From: UBA668 sp966112835
GTDB taxonomy: Bacteria; Actinomycetota; Acidimicrobiia; Acidimicrobiales; Ilumatobacteraceae
Length of the DNA: 7,601 nucleotides
Direction of reading: 5' to 3'
NCBI GenBank assembly: GCA_966112835.1
Contig: CBHWEI010000198.1
Span: forward strand, 1-7,601
The notes under the pieces are model-generated. The model was not told the origin of the DNA. It worked only from the letters and a program-made list of their open reading frames with translations, and did not search any database. The stretch's first letter is position 1; each line of letters begins with the position of its first letter. Of this stretch, positions 1 through 6,359 are shown in pieces. Made by a program: the position numbers and the translations under genes.

Positions 1-7
1 ACCGGCA

Positions 8-25
8 CGTCCCTGAGCTGGGACG
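8..25. repeat. Inverted repeat upstream of the first gene
   Basis: Perfect 6-base arms CGTCCC (8-13) and GGGACG (20-25) flank a 6-base loop. It lies about 50 bases before the first start codon. No T-run follows, so it is not a standard intrinsic terminator. It could be an operator, or a hairpin at the end of an unseen upstream gene. In GC-rich DNA such a repeat may also be chance. Confidence 0.3.
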
Positions 26-74
26 ACACCGGGTCCAGGTATCTCTGTCACACCCTTCTGGTTCAGTGCATCAC

Positions 75-269
75 ATGGTCCACTTCACCATCTCCTGCGA
101 TACCTGCGTCATGGAAGGCACCGCCACATGCGCCGACTGTGTGGTCACCCACCTGCTCGCTCCGGCCCGGCGCGAGCGCCTCGCCTTCAGCGACGACGAA
201 CTCCGCGCGGTGCAGTTGCTCGCCCGTGCGGGCATGGTGCCTACGCTCAAGCACCGTGAGGCCGACTGA
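75..269 (+). CDS. Small conserved-type CxxC/CxxC protein, function unknown
   Basis: A 64-residue protein with two paired cysteines, C8-x2-C11 and C19-x2-C22, in a run reading CDTCVMEGTATCADC. This spacing looks like a small zinc ribbon or a metal/redox site. The C-terminal half is a predicted amphipathic helix (SDDELRAVQLLARAG) followed by a basic tail. There is no signal peptide or membrane segment, so it should be cytoplasmic. The ATG at 75 is preferred to the in-frame GTG at 66, because a -10-like hexamer (62-67) ends 7 bases before it, fitting a leaderless transcript. The frame stays open upstream to the window edge, so a longer N-terminus cannot be excluded. The 3' end overlaps the preferred queG start by 14 bases, pointing to coupled translation. 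I recognise similar short Cys-rich proteins in actinobacteria but know no function for them. Confidence 0.75.
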   Translation: MVHFTISCDTCVMEGTATCADCVVTHLLAPARRERLAFSDDELRAVQLLARAGMVPTLKHREAD

Positions 270-1323
270 TCCGCCCCGGCCGGTCACCGACCAGGCCTAC
301 CTGCAGGACCTGGTCGCGCTCACCGAACCGTTCGGTGTGAGCCACACGGGCGTCACCACGGCCGACGTCCTGGTGCGGGCCCGAACGGCGCTCGACGACC
401 GTCTGGCCCGCGGGCTCGACGACGGCATGCAGTTCACGTTCAAGAACCCGGCCCGCTCCACCGATCCGCGTGCCGCCGTGCGCGACGCCCGGACCGTGTT
501 CGTGGCGGCTCGGCCGTACCTGCTGCCCGACGAGGCACCCCCGCCGGGCCCGCAGGGCAGGGTGGGGCGCTACGCGTGGGTCGACCACTACGCCCCGCTG
601 CGTGAGGCGCTCTGGTCGGTCGCCCGGCGGCTGCGCGACGACGGGTTCAAAGCGGTCCCGTTCGCCGACGACAACAGCATCGTCGACCGCGACGTGGCCC
701 ACCGGGCCGGCATCGGCTGGTTCGGCAAGAACGCCAACCTGCTCGTGCCCGGTGCGGGCAGCTTCTTCGTGCTGGGCTGCGTGGTCACCACGGCGCCGCT
801 ACCGGTGCACAACACCCCTGCGAGCGACGGCTGCGGCTCGTGCCGGCGCTGCCTCGACGGCTGCCCCACGGGCGCCATCATCGAACCCGGCGTCATCGAC
901 GGGGCGCGTTGCCTCGCCTGGGTGCTGCAGAAGCCGGGCGCGATCCCCACCAGCCTGCGCGCCGCGGTCGGCGACAGAATGTACGGCTGCGACGACTGCC
1001 AGGACGTGTGCCCGCCCACCGTGCGCCTGGCCCATCGGCGACCCGCCGGCACGCCCGACGAACCGGTGCGCGCCTGGGTGCCGGTGCTCGACCTGCTGCG
1101 TGCCGATGACGAGGGAGTGCTGCGAATGTGGGGCCGCTGGTACCTGGCAGACCGCGACCCGCGATGGGCGCGGCGCAACGCGCTGGTGGTGCTCGGCAAC
1201 GTGGGTGATCCCGCCGACGCCGAGGTACGGCAGGTGTTGGCCGACTACCGTGCACACCCGGATCCGGTGCTGCGCGACCACGCCGTGTGGGCCACCGAAC
1301 GGCTGGGTCTGGAGGACCGGTGA
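256..1323 (+). CDS. queG: Epoxyqueuosine reductase-like double [4Fe-4S] protein (QueG family)
   Basis: QueG enzymes reduce epoxyqueuosine to queuosine in the wobble base of tRNA, using cobalamin and two [4Fe-4S] clusters. The first ferredoxin-like motif is C193xxC196xxC199xxxC203P. The second is C245xxC248xxxC252P with a further cysteine at C219. The segment at 136-158 (FADDNS, then RAGIGWFGKN) matches the family's cobalamin/active-site region, with D138 aligned to the catalytic Asp. Where the E. coli-type protein reads DSAP, this one reads DDNS. Residues about 300-350 resemble the HEAT-like C-terminal repeats. The start chosen is GTG 256, giving 355 residues against about 380 in E. coli; the ATG at 139 would add 39 low-complexity residues overlapping the upstream gene. 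The stop overlaps the next start (GTGA). Family assignment is strong. That the substrate is tRNA-bound epoxyqueuosine in this organism is inference. Confidence 0.85.
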   Translation: MRPTDPPRPVTDQAYLQDLVALTEPFGVSHTGVTTADVLVRARTALDDRLARGLDDGMQFTFKNPARSTDPRAAVRDARTVFVAARPYLLPDEAPPPGPQGRVGRYAWVDHYAPLREALWSVARRLRDDGFKAVPFADDNSIVDRDVAHRAGIGWFGKNANLLVPGAGSFFVLGCVVTTAPLPVHNTPASDGCGSCRRCLDGCPTGAIIEPGVIDGARCLAWVLQKPGAIPTSLRAAVGDRMYGCDDCQDVCPPTVRLAHRRPAGTPDEPVRAWVPVLDLLRADDEGVLRMWGRWYLADRDPRWARRNALVVLGNVGDPADAEVRQVLADYRAHPDPVLRDHAVWATERLGLEDR

Positions 1324-2444
1324 AGCACCTGCTCGTCACGAACGACTTCCCACCGAAGATCGGTGGCATCCAGTCGTTGCTGTGGGAGTGGTGGCGGCGT
1401 CTGCCGCCCGAGTCGTTCGCCGTCCTCACCAGCCCGTACGCGGGCACCGCCGAGTTCGACGCCGCCCAACCGTTCCGCATCGAGCGCACCCGCGAGCCGG
1501 TGCTGCTGCCGCATCCGTGGATGGTGCAGCGGGTGAACGCCATGGCCAAGGAGGTGGGCGCCGACCTGATCGTCCTCGACCCGGCGCTGCCGCTCGGCCT
1601 CATCGGCCCGTCGCTCGACCTGCCCTACGACGTGGTGCTGCACGGGGCCGAGGTCACCGTGCCCGGCCGGCTGCCGCTGTCGAAGCAGACCCTGGGGCAC
1701 GTGCTGCGCCGCGCCCGCCACATCGTGGCCGCGGGCGGCTACCCGGCCGCCGAGGCCGAGCACGCCGCGGGGCGGTCGCTGCCCATCACGGTGGTGCCGC
1801 CCGGGGTGGACACCGAACGGTTCGTGCCGCTCACCCAGCCCGAACGCCACGAGGCCCGCCGCCACTTCGGCATCGCCGACGACGCCGAACTGGTCGTGAG
1901 CATCAGCCGTCTGGTGCCGCGCAAGGGGTTCGACGCCGCCATCCGTGCCGCGGCGTTGCTGCGCACGTCGCGTCCGAACCTGGTGCTGGCCATCGCCGGT
2001 GGCGGGCGCGACGAGGACCGCCTGCGCAAGCTCGCCGAGCAGGTGAAGGCGCCGGTGCGGTTCCTCGGTCGGGTCAGCAACGACGACCTTCCCCGGCTGT
2101 ACGGCTGCGCCGACGTGTACACCATGCTGTGCCGCAACCGCTGGGGCGGGCTCGAGCAGGAGGGCTTCGGCATCGTGTTCCTCGAGGCCGCGGCGTGTGG
2201 CGTGCCGCAGGTGGCCGGCCAGTCGGGTGGCGCCGCCGAGGCGGTCGACGACGGCATCACCGGTGTGGTGGTGGGCAAGCCGGACGACCCGCGGGCCGTG
2301 GCCACCGCGTTCGAGCAGCTGCTCGACGACCCCATGCTGCGCGCCCGGATGGGTCTGGCCGGTCGCGACCGTGCCGTGCGCGACTTCTCGTACGACGTCC
2401 TGGCACATCGCCTGGGTGTGTCGCTCGGCGCGCTGGCAGAATGA
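1320..2444 (+). CDS. GT4-family glycosyltransferase, PimB-like (phosphatidylinositol mannoside type)
   Basis: A 374-residue GT-B fold, retaining glycosyltransferase of family GT4. The N-terminal acceptor domain opens with TNDFPPKIGGIQS (8-20), the signature of actinobacterial PimB/PimA-type enzymes, and carries HGAE at 108-111. The C-terminal donor-sugar domain has PPGVDTERF (160-168), SRLVPRKG (196-203, with R197 and K202 in the usual phosphate-contacting positions) and the E-x7-E motif E281/E289, followed by ACGVP and SGG. PimB adds the second mannose from GDP-mannose to phosphatidyl-myo-inositol mannoside on the inner membrane face. Similarity is visible along the whole length to what I recall of C. 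glutamicum PimB'. The donor and acceptor here are not proven, since GT4 enzymes with the same motifs make other glycolipids. The GTG at 1320 overlaps the queG stop by 4 bases; a start at 1287 would extend further into queG and add residues unlike the family. Confidence 0.88.
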   Translation: MKHLLVTNDFPPKIGGIQSLLWEWWRRLPPESFAVLTSPYAGTAEFDAAQPFRIERTREPVLLPHPWMVQRVNAMAKEVGADLIVLDPALPLGLIGPSLDLPYDVVLHGAEVTVPGRLPLSKQTLGHVLRRARHIVAAGGYPAAEAEHAAGRSLPITVVPPGVDTERFVPLTQPERHEARRHFGIADDAELVVSISRLVPRKGFDAAIRAAALLRTSRPNLVLAIAGGGRDEDRLRKLAEQVKAPVRFLGRVSNDDLPRLYGCADVYTMLCRNRWGGLEQEGFGIVFLEAAACGVPQVAGQSGGAAEAVDDGITGVVVGKPDDPRAVATAFEQLLDDPMLRARMGLAGRDRAVRDFSYDVLAHRLGVSLGALAE

Positions 2445-2920
2445 GTCCGATGCGTTCCCGTCTCGTCGTCGGCAATCTGGTCGGCACCGCCGTTTTCCTG
2501 GCCGCTTTGGCCGTGGCCGTGCCCTTCAAGGACGAGCGGTTCGCCCAGTTCATCATCGGCATCGTCTCGGTCGCCCTGTTCGCCGTGGGCATCGCCACCT
2601 CGCTGTGGGCGTACACCACAGCCCTCGAGCGTTCCCGCACCGAAGAGGTGGGTGTGGCCAACCTCTACCTGCTCACCGGCAACACCGCGTCGGCCGACGT
2701 GAAGCGGCGCATGCTCGGCGCGCTCGGCGTGCAGGTGGTCGCTGCGCTGGCCGGCGCCATCATCGGCGTCACCGGCCTTCAGAAGGGCGACGTCAACGCA
2801 TTGGCGTTCGGTGTGCTGGTGCCCATGTTCGGCATTGGCATGAATGGGGCCTGGGCCGCGCGGTACGGTTCGTACGGACCGAGGGTCAACGTACCCAACA
2901 CGTCGAAGAAGAACGGGTAG
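2441..2920 (+). CDS. Four-helix integral membrane protein, function unknown
   Basis: A 159-residue protein with four clear hydrophobic segments at about residues 8-28, 36-58, 91-112 and 120-142. A polar, charged stretch lies between helices 2 and 3 (ALERSRTEEV and onward), and the C-terminal tail is basic (TSKKNG). The even helix count and positive charge at both ends (MRSR at the start, KK at the end) favour both termini in the cytoplasm. The ATG at 2441 overlaps the glycosyltransferase stop (ATGA). A second in-frame ATG at 2450 would shorten it by three residues. I recognise no catalytic motif. Its position between a glycolipid glycosyltransferase and an SRPBCC lipid-binding-type protein suggests a membrane partner in envelope lipid handling, but that is inference. 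Confidence 0.8.
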   Translation: MSPMRSRLVVGNLVGTAVFLAALAVAVPFKDERFAQFIIGIVSVALFAVGIATSLWAYTTALERSRTEEVGVANLYLLTGNTASADVKRRMLGALGVQVVAALAGAIIGVTGLQKGDVNALAFGVLVPMFGIGMNGAWAARYGSYGPRVNVPNTSKKNG

Positions 2921-2929
2921 ATCGCAGAC

Positions 2930-3364
2930 ATGGCAGAAACGGCCTTCCAGACCACCACCATCGCTGCCGCGCCGGAGCGCGTGTGGGCGATCGCGACCGA
3001 CTTCGAGCGCTATCCCGAATGGGCGAAGGACGTCAAGGACGTCATCGTGCGCGGCCGCGACGACCAGGGCCGCCCGATCGAGGTCGAGTACCGCGCCTCG
3101 GCGCTGGGCCGCAGCACCCACTACACGCTGGCGTACGACTACTCGCAGGCCCCGGCCGTGCTGGCGTGGTCCATCATGCGCGGCGACATCATGCGCACCA
3201 TCGACGGCGCCTACCACTTCAGCCCCACCGACGACGGTGGAACCGAGGTCCGCTACGACCTGGCCATCGAACTGGTGGTGCCGCTGCCCGGGTTCGTGAA
3301 GCGGCGCGCCGAGGTGCGCATCCTGAACACGGTCCGCGAGCTCAAGGTCCGAGCCGAGGCATGA
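2930..3364 (+). CDS. SRPBCC superfamily protein (polyketide cyclase/dehydrase-like, TB16.3 type)
   Basis: A 144-residue single-domain protein with the START/SRPBCC layout. The N-terminal strand and helix IAAAPERVWAIATDFERYPEW (11-31) are typical of the family. A series of beta strands follows (about 34-40, 50-57, 63-71, 76-82, 90-97 and 105-114). A long C-terminal helix (about 120-141) closes the hydrophobic pocket. Members bind lipids, polyketides or other hydrophobic ligands; few actinobacterial ones have known substrates. From memory, the M. tuberculosis relative TB16.3 (Rv2185c) also lies near pimB, which supports an ancestral arrangement. No signal peptide is seen. It starts 9 bases after the membrane-protein stop with no good Shine-Dalgarno sequence, and its stop overlaps the glucokinase start (ATGA), so it is probably coupled on both sides. 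Confidence 0.85.
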   Translation: MAETAFQTTTIAAAPERVWAIATDFERYPEWAKDVKDVIVRGRDDQGRPIEVEYRASALGRSTHYTLAYDYSQAPAVLAWSIMRGDIMRTIDGAYHFSPTDDGGTEVRYDLAIELVVPLPGFVKRRAEVRILNTVRELKVRAEA

Positions 3365-4293
3365 CCGGCGCCCGACGCGCGGGCATCGACGTCGGCGGCA
3401 CCAAGTGCCTTGGTGTGGTGCTCGACGAGTCCGGCGCCATCATCGACGAGCACCGCCTGCCGACGCCGCGCGGGCCCGAGAACATCATCGACACGCTGGC
3501 CCGTCTGGCCGGCACGCTGGCCCCGTTCGACACCCTGGGCGTGGGCGTGCCCGGTCTGGTCACGCGCGACGGCGTCATCCGCGCCTCGCCGAACCTGGTC
3601 GACGTGAGCGACTTCCAGGTGGGCGCCATGCTGTCGAAGCGGCTCGGCGTGCCCGTGGAGGTCGACAACGACGCCACGTGCGCCACCGTGGCCGAATGGA
3701 AGACCGGTGCGGCCCAGGGCCTCACCGACTTCGTCATGGTCACGCTCGGCACCGGCATCGGTGGCGGCGTGGTCGCCGGCGGCCGCCTGGTGCGCGGCGC
3801 CAACGGCTTCACCGGCGAGATCGGCCACATCGTGGTCGACCCCGAGGGCCCGTTCTGCCCGTGCGGGCGGCGTGGTTGCTGGGAACGGTACGCATCGGGC
3901 TCGGGGCTGGCGCGGCTGGCCCGCGAAGCCGCCACCGCCAAGCGGGTGCGCCGCGTGGTGGAACTGGCCGGCGGTGACGCCGAGCAGGTGCGCGGCGAGC
4001 ACGTACAGATGGCCGCCCGCGAGGGCGACCACGACGCGCTGACGGTCATCGACACGTTCGGCCGGTGGGTGGCGCTGGGCCTGGTGAACCTCACCAACGT
4101 GCTCGACCCGCAGGCGTTCGTTCTGGGCGGCGGCCTGGCTGCGTCGTCCGACCTGTACATCGGGCCCATCCAGCAGTGGTTCACCGAGTACCTGTACGCG
4201 CCAGACCTGCGGCCGCACCCCGGTCTGAACTTCGCCCACCTCGGCGAGCACGCCGGTGCCGTGGGCGCTGCGTTGTTGGCCGACGTGCACTGA
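3361..4293 (+). CDS. glk: ROK-family glucokinase
   Basis: A 310-residue ROK sugar kinase that would phosphorylate glucose to glucose-6-phosphate with ATP. All hallmarks are present: the phosphate-binding DVGGTK (10-15), sugar/catalytic motif VDNDATC (101-107, with D104 as the base), a second phosphate loop TLGTGIGGG (128-136), ExGH (E153, H156) and the ROK zinc site CPCGRRGCWE (C166, C168, C173 with H156). The C-terminal GEHAGAVGAALLA closes the fold. The length matches actinobacterial GlkA proteins (about 310-320). I see no sign that it is the polyphosphate-dependent type, but sequence alone does not settle the phosphoryl donor. Its position downstream of the SRPBCC and PimB-like genes parallels, from memory, the glk/pimB' pairing in Corynebacterium and glkA/SRPBCC in Streptomyces. 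Glucose is the best guess, since ROK kinases also act on mannose, fructose or N-acetyl sugars. Confidence 0.9.
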   Translation: MTGARRAGIDVGGTKCLGVVLDESGAIIDEHRLPTPRGPENIIDTLARLAGTLAPFDTLGVGVPGLVTRDGVIRASPNLVDVSDFQVGAMLSKRLGVPVEVDNDATCATVAEWKTGAAQGLTDFVMVTLGTGIGGGVVAGGRLVRGANGFTGEIGHIVVDPEGPFCPCGRRGCWERYASGSGLARLAREAATAKRVRRVVELAGGDAEQVRGEHVQMAAREGDHDALTVIDTFGRWVALGLVNLTNVLDPQAFVLGGGLAASSDLYIGPIQQWFTEYLYAPDLRPHPGLNFAHLGEHAGAVGAALLADVH

Positions 4294-4310
4294 CCGAACT
4301 CGCTCGCCGG

Positions 4311-5006
4311 TCACCCGGCGGCGCACGCCCCCTCGTCGACCGGCGTGTCGCGGGTGCCCTCCAGCATCGGCTTCGCCTCGCGGATGTCGGTGGCCCAGGC
4401 GCGCCCGCCGGCGGCCGTGCTGCGGGCGAACACCACGGCCACTGCGGCGCCGTCGTGCACCAGCACGCTGCCCGAGTCGCCGTTCGACACGTCGGCGTCG
4501 ATCTGGAACCCCTTGCGCAGCCCGCTGCCGTCGTGGTCGATGTTCGACGCGTTGATGTCGACGAACGTGATGGCCTGGAACGGTCGCGCCTGCGACGCGT
4601 CGTCGCGCCACACGACGAACTCGCCGGACTCGCCGGGTCGCAGCACGCCCAGGCGCAGCGGCGCGTTGTCGGCGTCGACCGCGAGCAGGGCGAGGTCCTT
4701 CGTGCGGTCGATGGCCACCACTTCGGCCTCCACCTCTTCGCCCGTGGAGAGCGTGACGTCGATGTCCTTGCTGCCTGCCACCACGTGCGCCACGGTGAGC
4801 ACGCGGCCCGGCGCGACGAACGACCCGGCGCCGATGGTGGGGCGCGATCGGCAGCCCTCGGCCTGGATGCGCACCGCTGCCGACAGCGTGGCCGCGGGCG
4901 TGTTCGAGGTGGTGGAACACGCTGCGGTGAACGCGGCGATGGCGAGCGCGCCGACCAGTGGCCCCGTGCTCGGCCCGCGCCCCCGACGTCGTGACCGAGC
5001 GTCCAT
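4311..5006 (-). CDS. Trypsin-fold serine protease with lipoprotein leader (MarP/HtrA-like catalytic domain)
   Basis: A 231-residue S1-type serine protease predicted to act outside the membrane. The catalytic triad is visible as H74 (LTVAHVVAG), D104 (RTKDLALLAV) and S178 (SNGDSGSV), all in standard contexts. The leader has a basic N-terminus (RSRRRGR), a hydrophobic stretch and a lipobox-like FTAAC ending at C30, followed by a Ser/Thr/Pro linker, so it may be lipid-anchored. Besides C30 the only cysteines are C52, before the triad, and C228, near the C-terminus. They could form a disulfide tying the ends of the domain together. There is no PDZ domain and no multi-helix anchor, so it is neither a full HtrA nor a full MarP. 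The ATG at 5006 is chosen because it immediately precedes the leader; longer in-frame starts would run into the divergent gene. It stands alone between convergent and divergent neighbours, and its substrate is unknown. Confidence 0.85.
   Translation of the reverse strand: MDARSRRRGRGPSTGPLVGALAIAAFTAACSTTSNTPAATLSAAVRIQAEGCRSRPTIGAGSFVAPGRVLTVAHVVAGSKDIDVTLSTGEEVEAEVVAIDRTKDLALLAVDADNAPLRLGVLRPGESGEFVVWRDDASQARPFQAITFVDINASNIDHDGSGLRKGFQIDADVSNGDSGSVLVHDGAAVAVVFARSTAAGGRAWATDIREAKPMLEGTRDTPVDEGACAAG
4312..4356. terminator. Imperfect long stem-loop at the convergent gene junction
   Basis: Two nested arm pairs, CACCCG (4312-4317) with CGGGTG (4351-4356) and CACGCC (4324-4329) with GGCGTG (4342-4347), form an interrupted stem. 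It lies just past the glucokinase stop and over the last codons of the protease gene. The intergenic gap is only 17 bases, so a terminator for either gene would have to sit inside a gene. No U-run follows on either strand, so classical intrinsic termination is not supported. Confidence 0.25.
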
Positions 5007-5014
5007 CGACCATG

Positions 5015-5050
5015 ACGGTAGCCACCGAACGGCCGTCGCGTCGCTACAGT
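5015..5050. promoter_or_regulatory. Divergent promoter region between protease and ROK regulator
   Basis: The gap between the two start codons is only 51 bases. On the + strand TACAGT (5045-5050) ends 7 bases before the GTG at 5058. On the - strand TACCGT (5020 down to 5015) ends 8 bases before the ATG at 5006. Both fit the TAnnnT core of a -10 element placed for leaderless transcripts. No convincing -35 box is seen for either. An 8-base palindrome, ACGGCCGT (5029-5036), sits between them and could be a regulator site, but this is weak. Confidence 0.4.
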
Positions 5051-5057
5051 CCGCACA

Positions 5058-6290
5058 GTGACCACGATGGACTCGCCGGTGGAGCATCTCCACGTCCGCC
5101 GCCACAACCTGTCGCTCGTGCTGCGGTTGCTGGCCACGCACGGGCCGCGCAGCCGTGCGGGCATCGCCGATGTCACCGGCCTGACGCGCGCCACGGTGTC
5201 CAGCCTGGTGGCCGAGCTCATCGATCGTGGCCTGGTGAAGGACGTGGGCCAGACGGGCGATCAGCGCGTCGGCCGGCCGGCCACGTTGCTGCAGGTGGAC
5301 GGCTCGAAGGTGGTCACGCTGGGCATGGAGCTGGACGTCGGTTTCGTCTCGGTGCTGGCCAACGACCTTGCTGCGAACACGCTGTACCAACGGCGCCGCC
5401 CGGTGAGCGCGGCGTCGACCACGTTCGCCGATCTGCTGCCCACCATCGTGCGCGAGGTGAACCGTGCCATCGCCGCCGTCGAGGAGCAGGGTGCCAGGGT
5501 GGCCGGCCTGACGGTGGCGGTGCCCGGCATCTGCGACGTCGACACCGGCGTGGTGCGGCGGGCGCCGAACCTGGGGTGGCACGACGCCCCCCTTGGCCCC
5601 CGCCTGGCGGCCGAGCTGGGTGGCAGTATCCCCATCTCCATCGACAACGAGGCCAACCTGGCCGCGCTCGCCGAGTACCGCGTCGGCGCGGCGGCGGGTG
5701 CTGCCCACCTGGTGTACGTCCTCGCCGTGAACGGCGTGGGCGGGGGAGTGGTGGTGGACGGCGAGCTGTTCCGCGGCGCCTCGGGCGCGGCGGGCGAGGT
5801 GGGGCACATGACCGTGCAGCCGAAGGGCCTGCCGTGCGCGTGCGGCAGCACCGGCTGCTGGGAGACCACCATCGGTCTCCGTGCGTTGCTCTACGACGCG
5901 GTGCCCGACCTGGCGCCCGGCCTCATGCGCGACAGCCGCCTGAGCCCGGAGGCCAAGGTGGCGCCGGTGCTGGCCCGGGCCCGCGCGAACAACCCCATCG
6001 CCCTGAAGGGTTTGAAGAAGTTCGGCCGCTGGCTGGGCGTCGGGCTGTCGAACGTGGTCGACACGTTCAACCCCGAGGTCATCGTGCTCGGCGGGTTCCT
6101 CCCCTCGGTCGCCCCGTGGACGATGGAGGAGACCATGAAGTCGTTCCTGGCGAACTCGATGTCCGAGTCGGCCGCGGTGTGCCGCATCGAGCTGACCACG
6201 CTGGGGTTCACGGCGGGTGCGCTGGGCGGCACGTTGCACGCCGGCGAGCGGCTGTTCAACGACCCCACCCTGGTGCCGGCCGCCCGCTGA
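5058..6290 (+). CDS. ROK-family transcriptional regulator (XylR/NagC type)
   Basis: A 410-residue repressor-type ROK protein. Residues about 14-75 form a winged helix-turn-helix (SRAGIADVTGLTRATVSSL at 32-50, then a wing ending near RVGRPA). A ROK fold follows from about residue 85. The zinc site is intact (H250 in GEVGH, then C260, C262 and C267 in CACGSTGCWE). The kinase motifs are degenerate: the DxGGTK loop reads ELDVGFVSV (91-99), the catalytic Asp is replaced by E198 in IDNEAN, and the second loop reads AVNGVGGG (223-230) without the usual GTG. It should therefore bind a sugar ligand and DNA rather than phosphorylate. GTG 5058 is chosen from a -10-like hexamer 7 bases upstream; ATG 5067 is an alternative. 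The downstream isomerase and sugar-binding genes suggest it controls that locus, probably through sites near 6309-6386. Confidence 0.9.
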   Translation: MTTMDSPVEHLHVRRHNLSLVLRLLATHGPRSRAGIADVTGLTRATVSSLVAELIDRGLVKDVGQTGDQRVGRPATLLQVDGSKVVTLGMELDVGFVSVLANDLAANTLYQRRRPVSAASTTFADLLPTIVREVNRAIAAVEEQGARVAGLTVAVPGICDVDTGVVRRAPNLGWHDAPLGPRLAAELGGSIPISIDNEANLAALAEYRVGAAAGAAHLVYVLAVNGVGGGVVVDGELFRGASGAAGEVGHMTVQPKGLPCACGSTGCWETTIGLRALLYDAVPDLAPGLMRDSRLSPEAKVAPVLARARANNPIALKGLKKFGRWLGVGLSNVVDTFNPEVIVLGGFLPSVAPWTMEETMKSFLANSMSESAAVCRIELTTLGFTAGALGGTLHAGERLFNDPTLVPAAR

Positions 6291-6308
6291 GCGGCGCCGA
6301 CCGCGCCG

Positions 6309-6320
6309 TGGAAAATTCCA
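6309..6320. promoter_or_regulatory. Palindromic candidate operator upstream of the catabolic promoter
   Basis: TGGAAAATTCCA has 5-base arms TGGAA and TTCCA around a 2-base AA centre. It lies about 10 bases upstream of the -35 box in an unusually AT-rich patch, a typical place for an operator or activator site. The ROK regulator encoded just upstream is the obvious candidate binder. Binding is inferred. Confidence 0.4.
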
Positions 6321-6329
6321 GCGAGATCC

Positions 6330-6359
6330 TTTACACGGCGATTTAGTTTGGGATATAAA
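6330..6359 (+). promoter_or_regulatory. Strong sigma-70-type promoter for the isomerase/ABC locus
   Basis: TTTACA (6330-6335) matches five of six bases of the -35 consensus and TATAAA (6354-6359) five of six of the -10, with an 18-base spacer. A transcript would start near 6366, leaving a leader of roughly 70 bases before the preferred start codon. This is the best promoter match I noticed in the window and is strikingly AT-rich against its surroundings. The spacer and -10 overlap the candidate operator at 6342-6360, which fits repression by blocking RNA polymerase. Confidence 0.65.

Noticed and set aside
1245..2408. A 387-codon open frame on the - strand opposite the glycosyltransferase
   Set aside because: Its translation is His/Arg/Gly-rich with no family motifs, and it mirrors the wobble bias of the real gene on the + strand.
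470..2440. Upstream extension of the membrane-protein frame
   Set aside because: The part before 2441 is Arg/Ala/Pro-rich noise overlapping queG and the glycosyltransferase; the protein-like sequence begins at the ATG at 2441.
1739..3217. A 492-codon open frame on the - strand across three genes
   Set aside because: It crosses three well-supported + strand genes, is low-complexity, and shows no domain; it is an effect of high GC.
2197..3360. Upstream extension of the glucokinase frame
   Set aside because: The ROK fold starts just after the ATG at 3361; earlier codons read as Arg-rich noise over other genes.
4065..4994. A 309-codon + strand open frame across the protease gene
   Set aside because: It is antisense to the protease, whose triad and leader are clear, and its translation has no recognisable motif.
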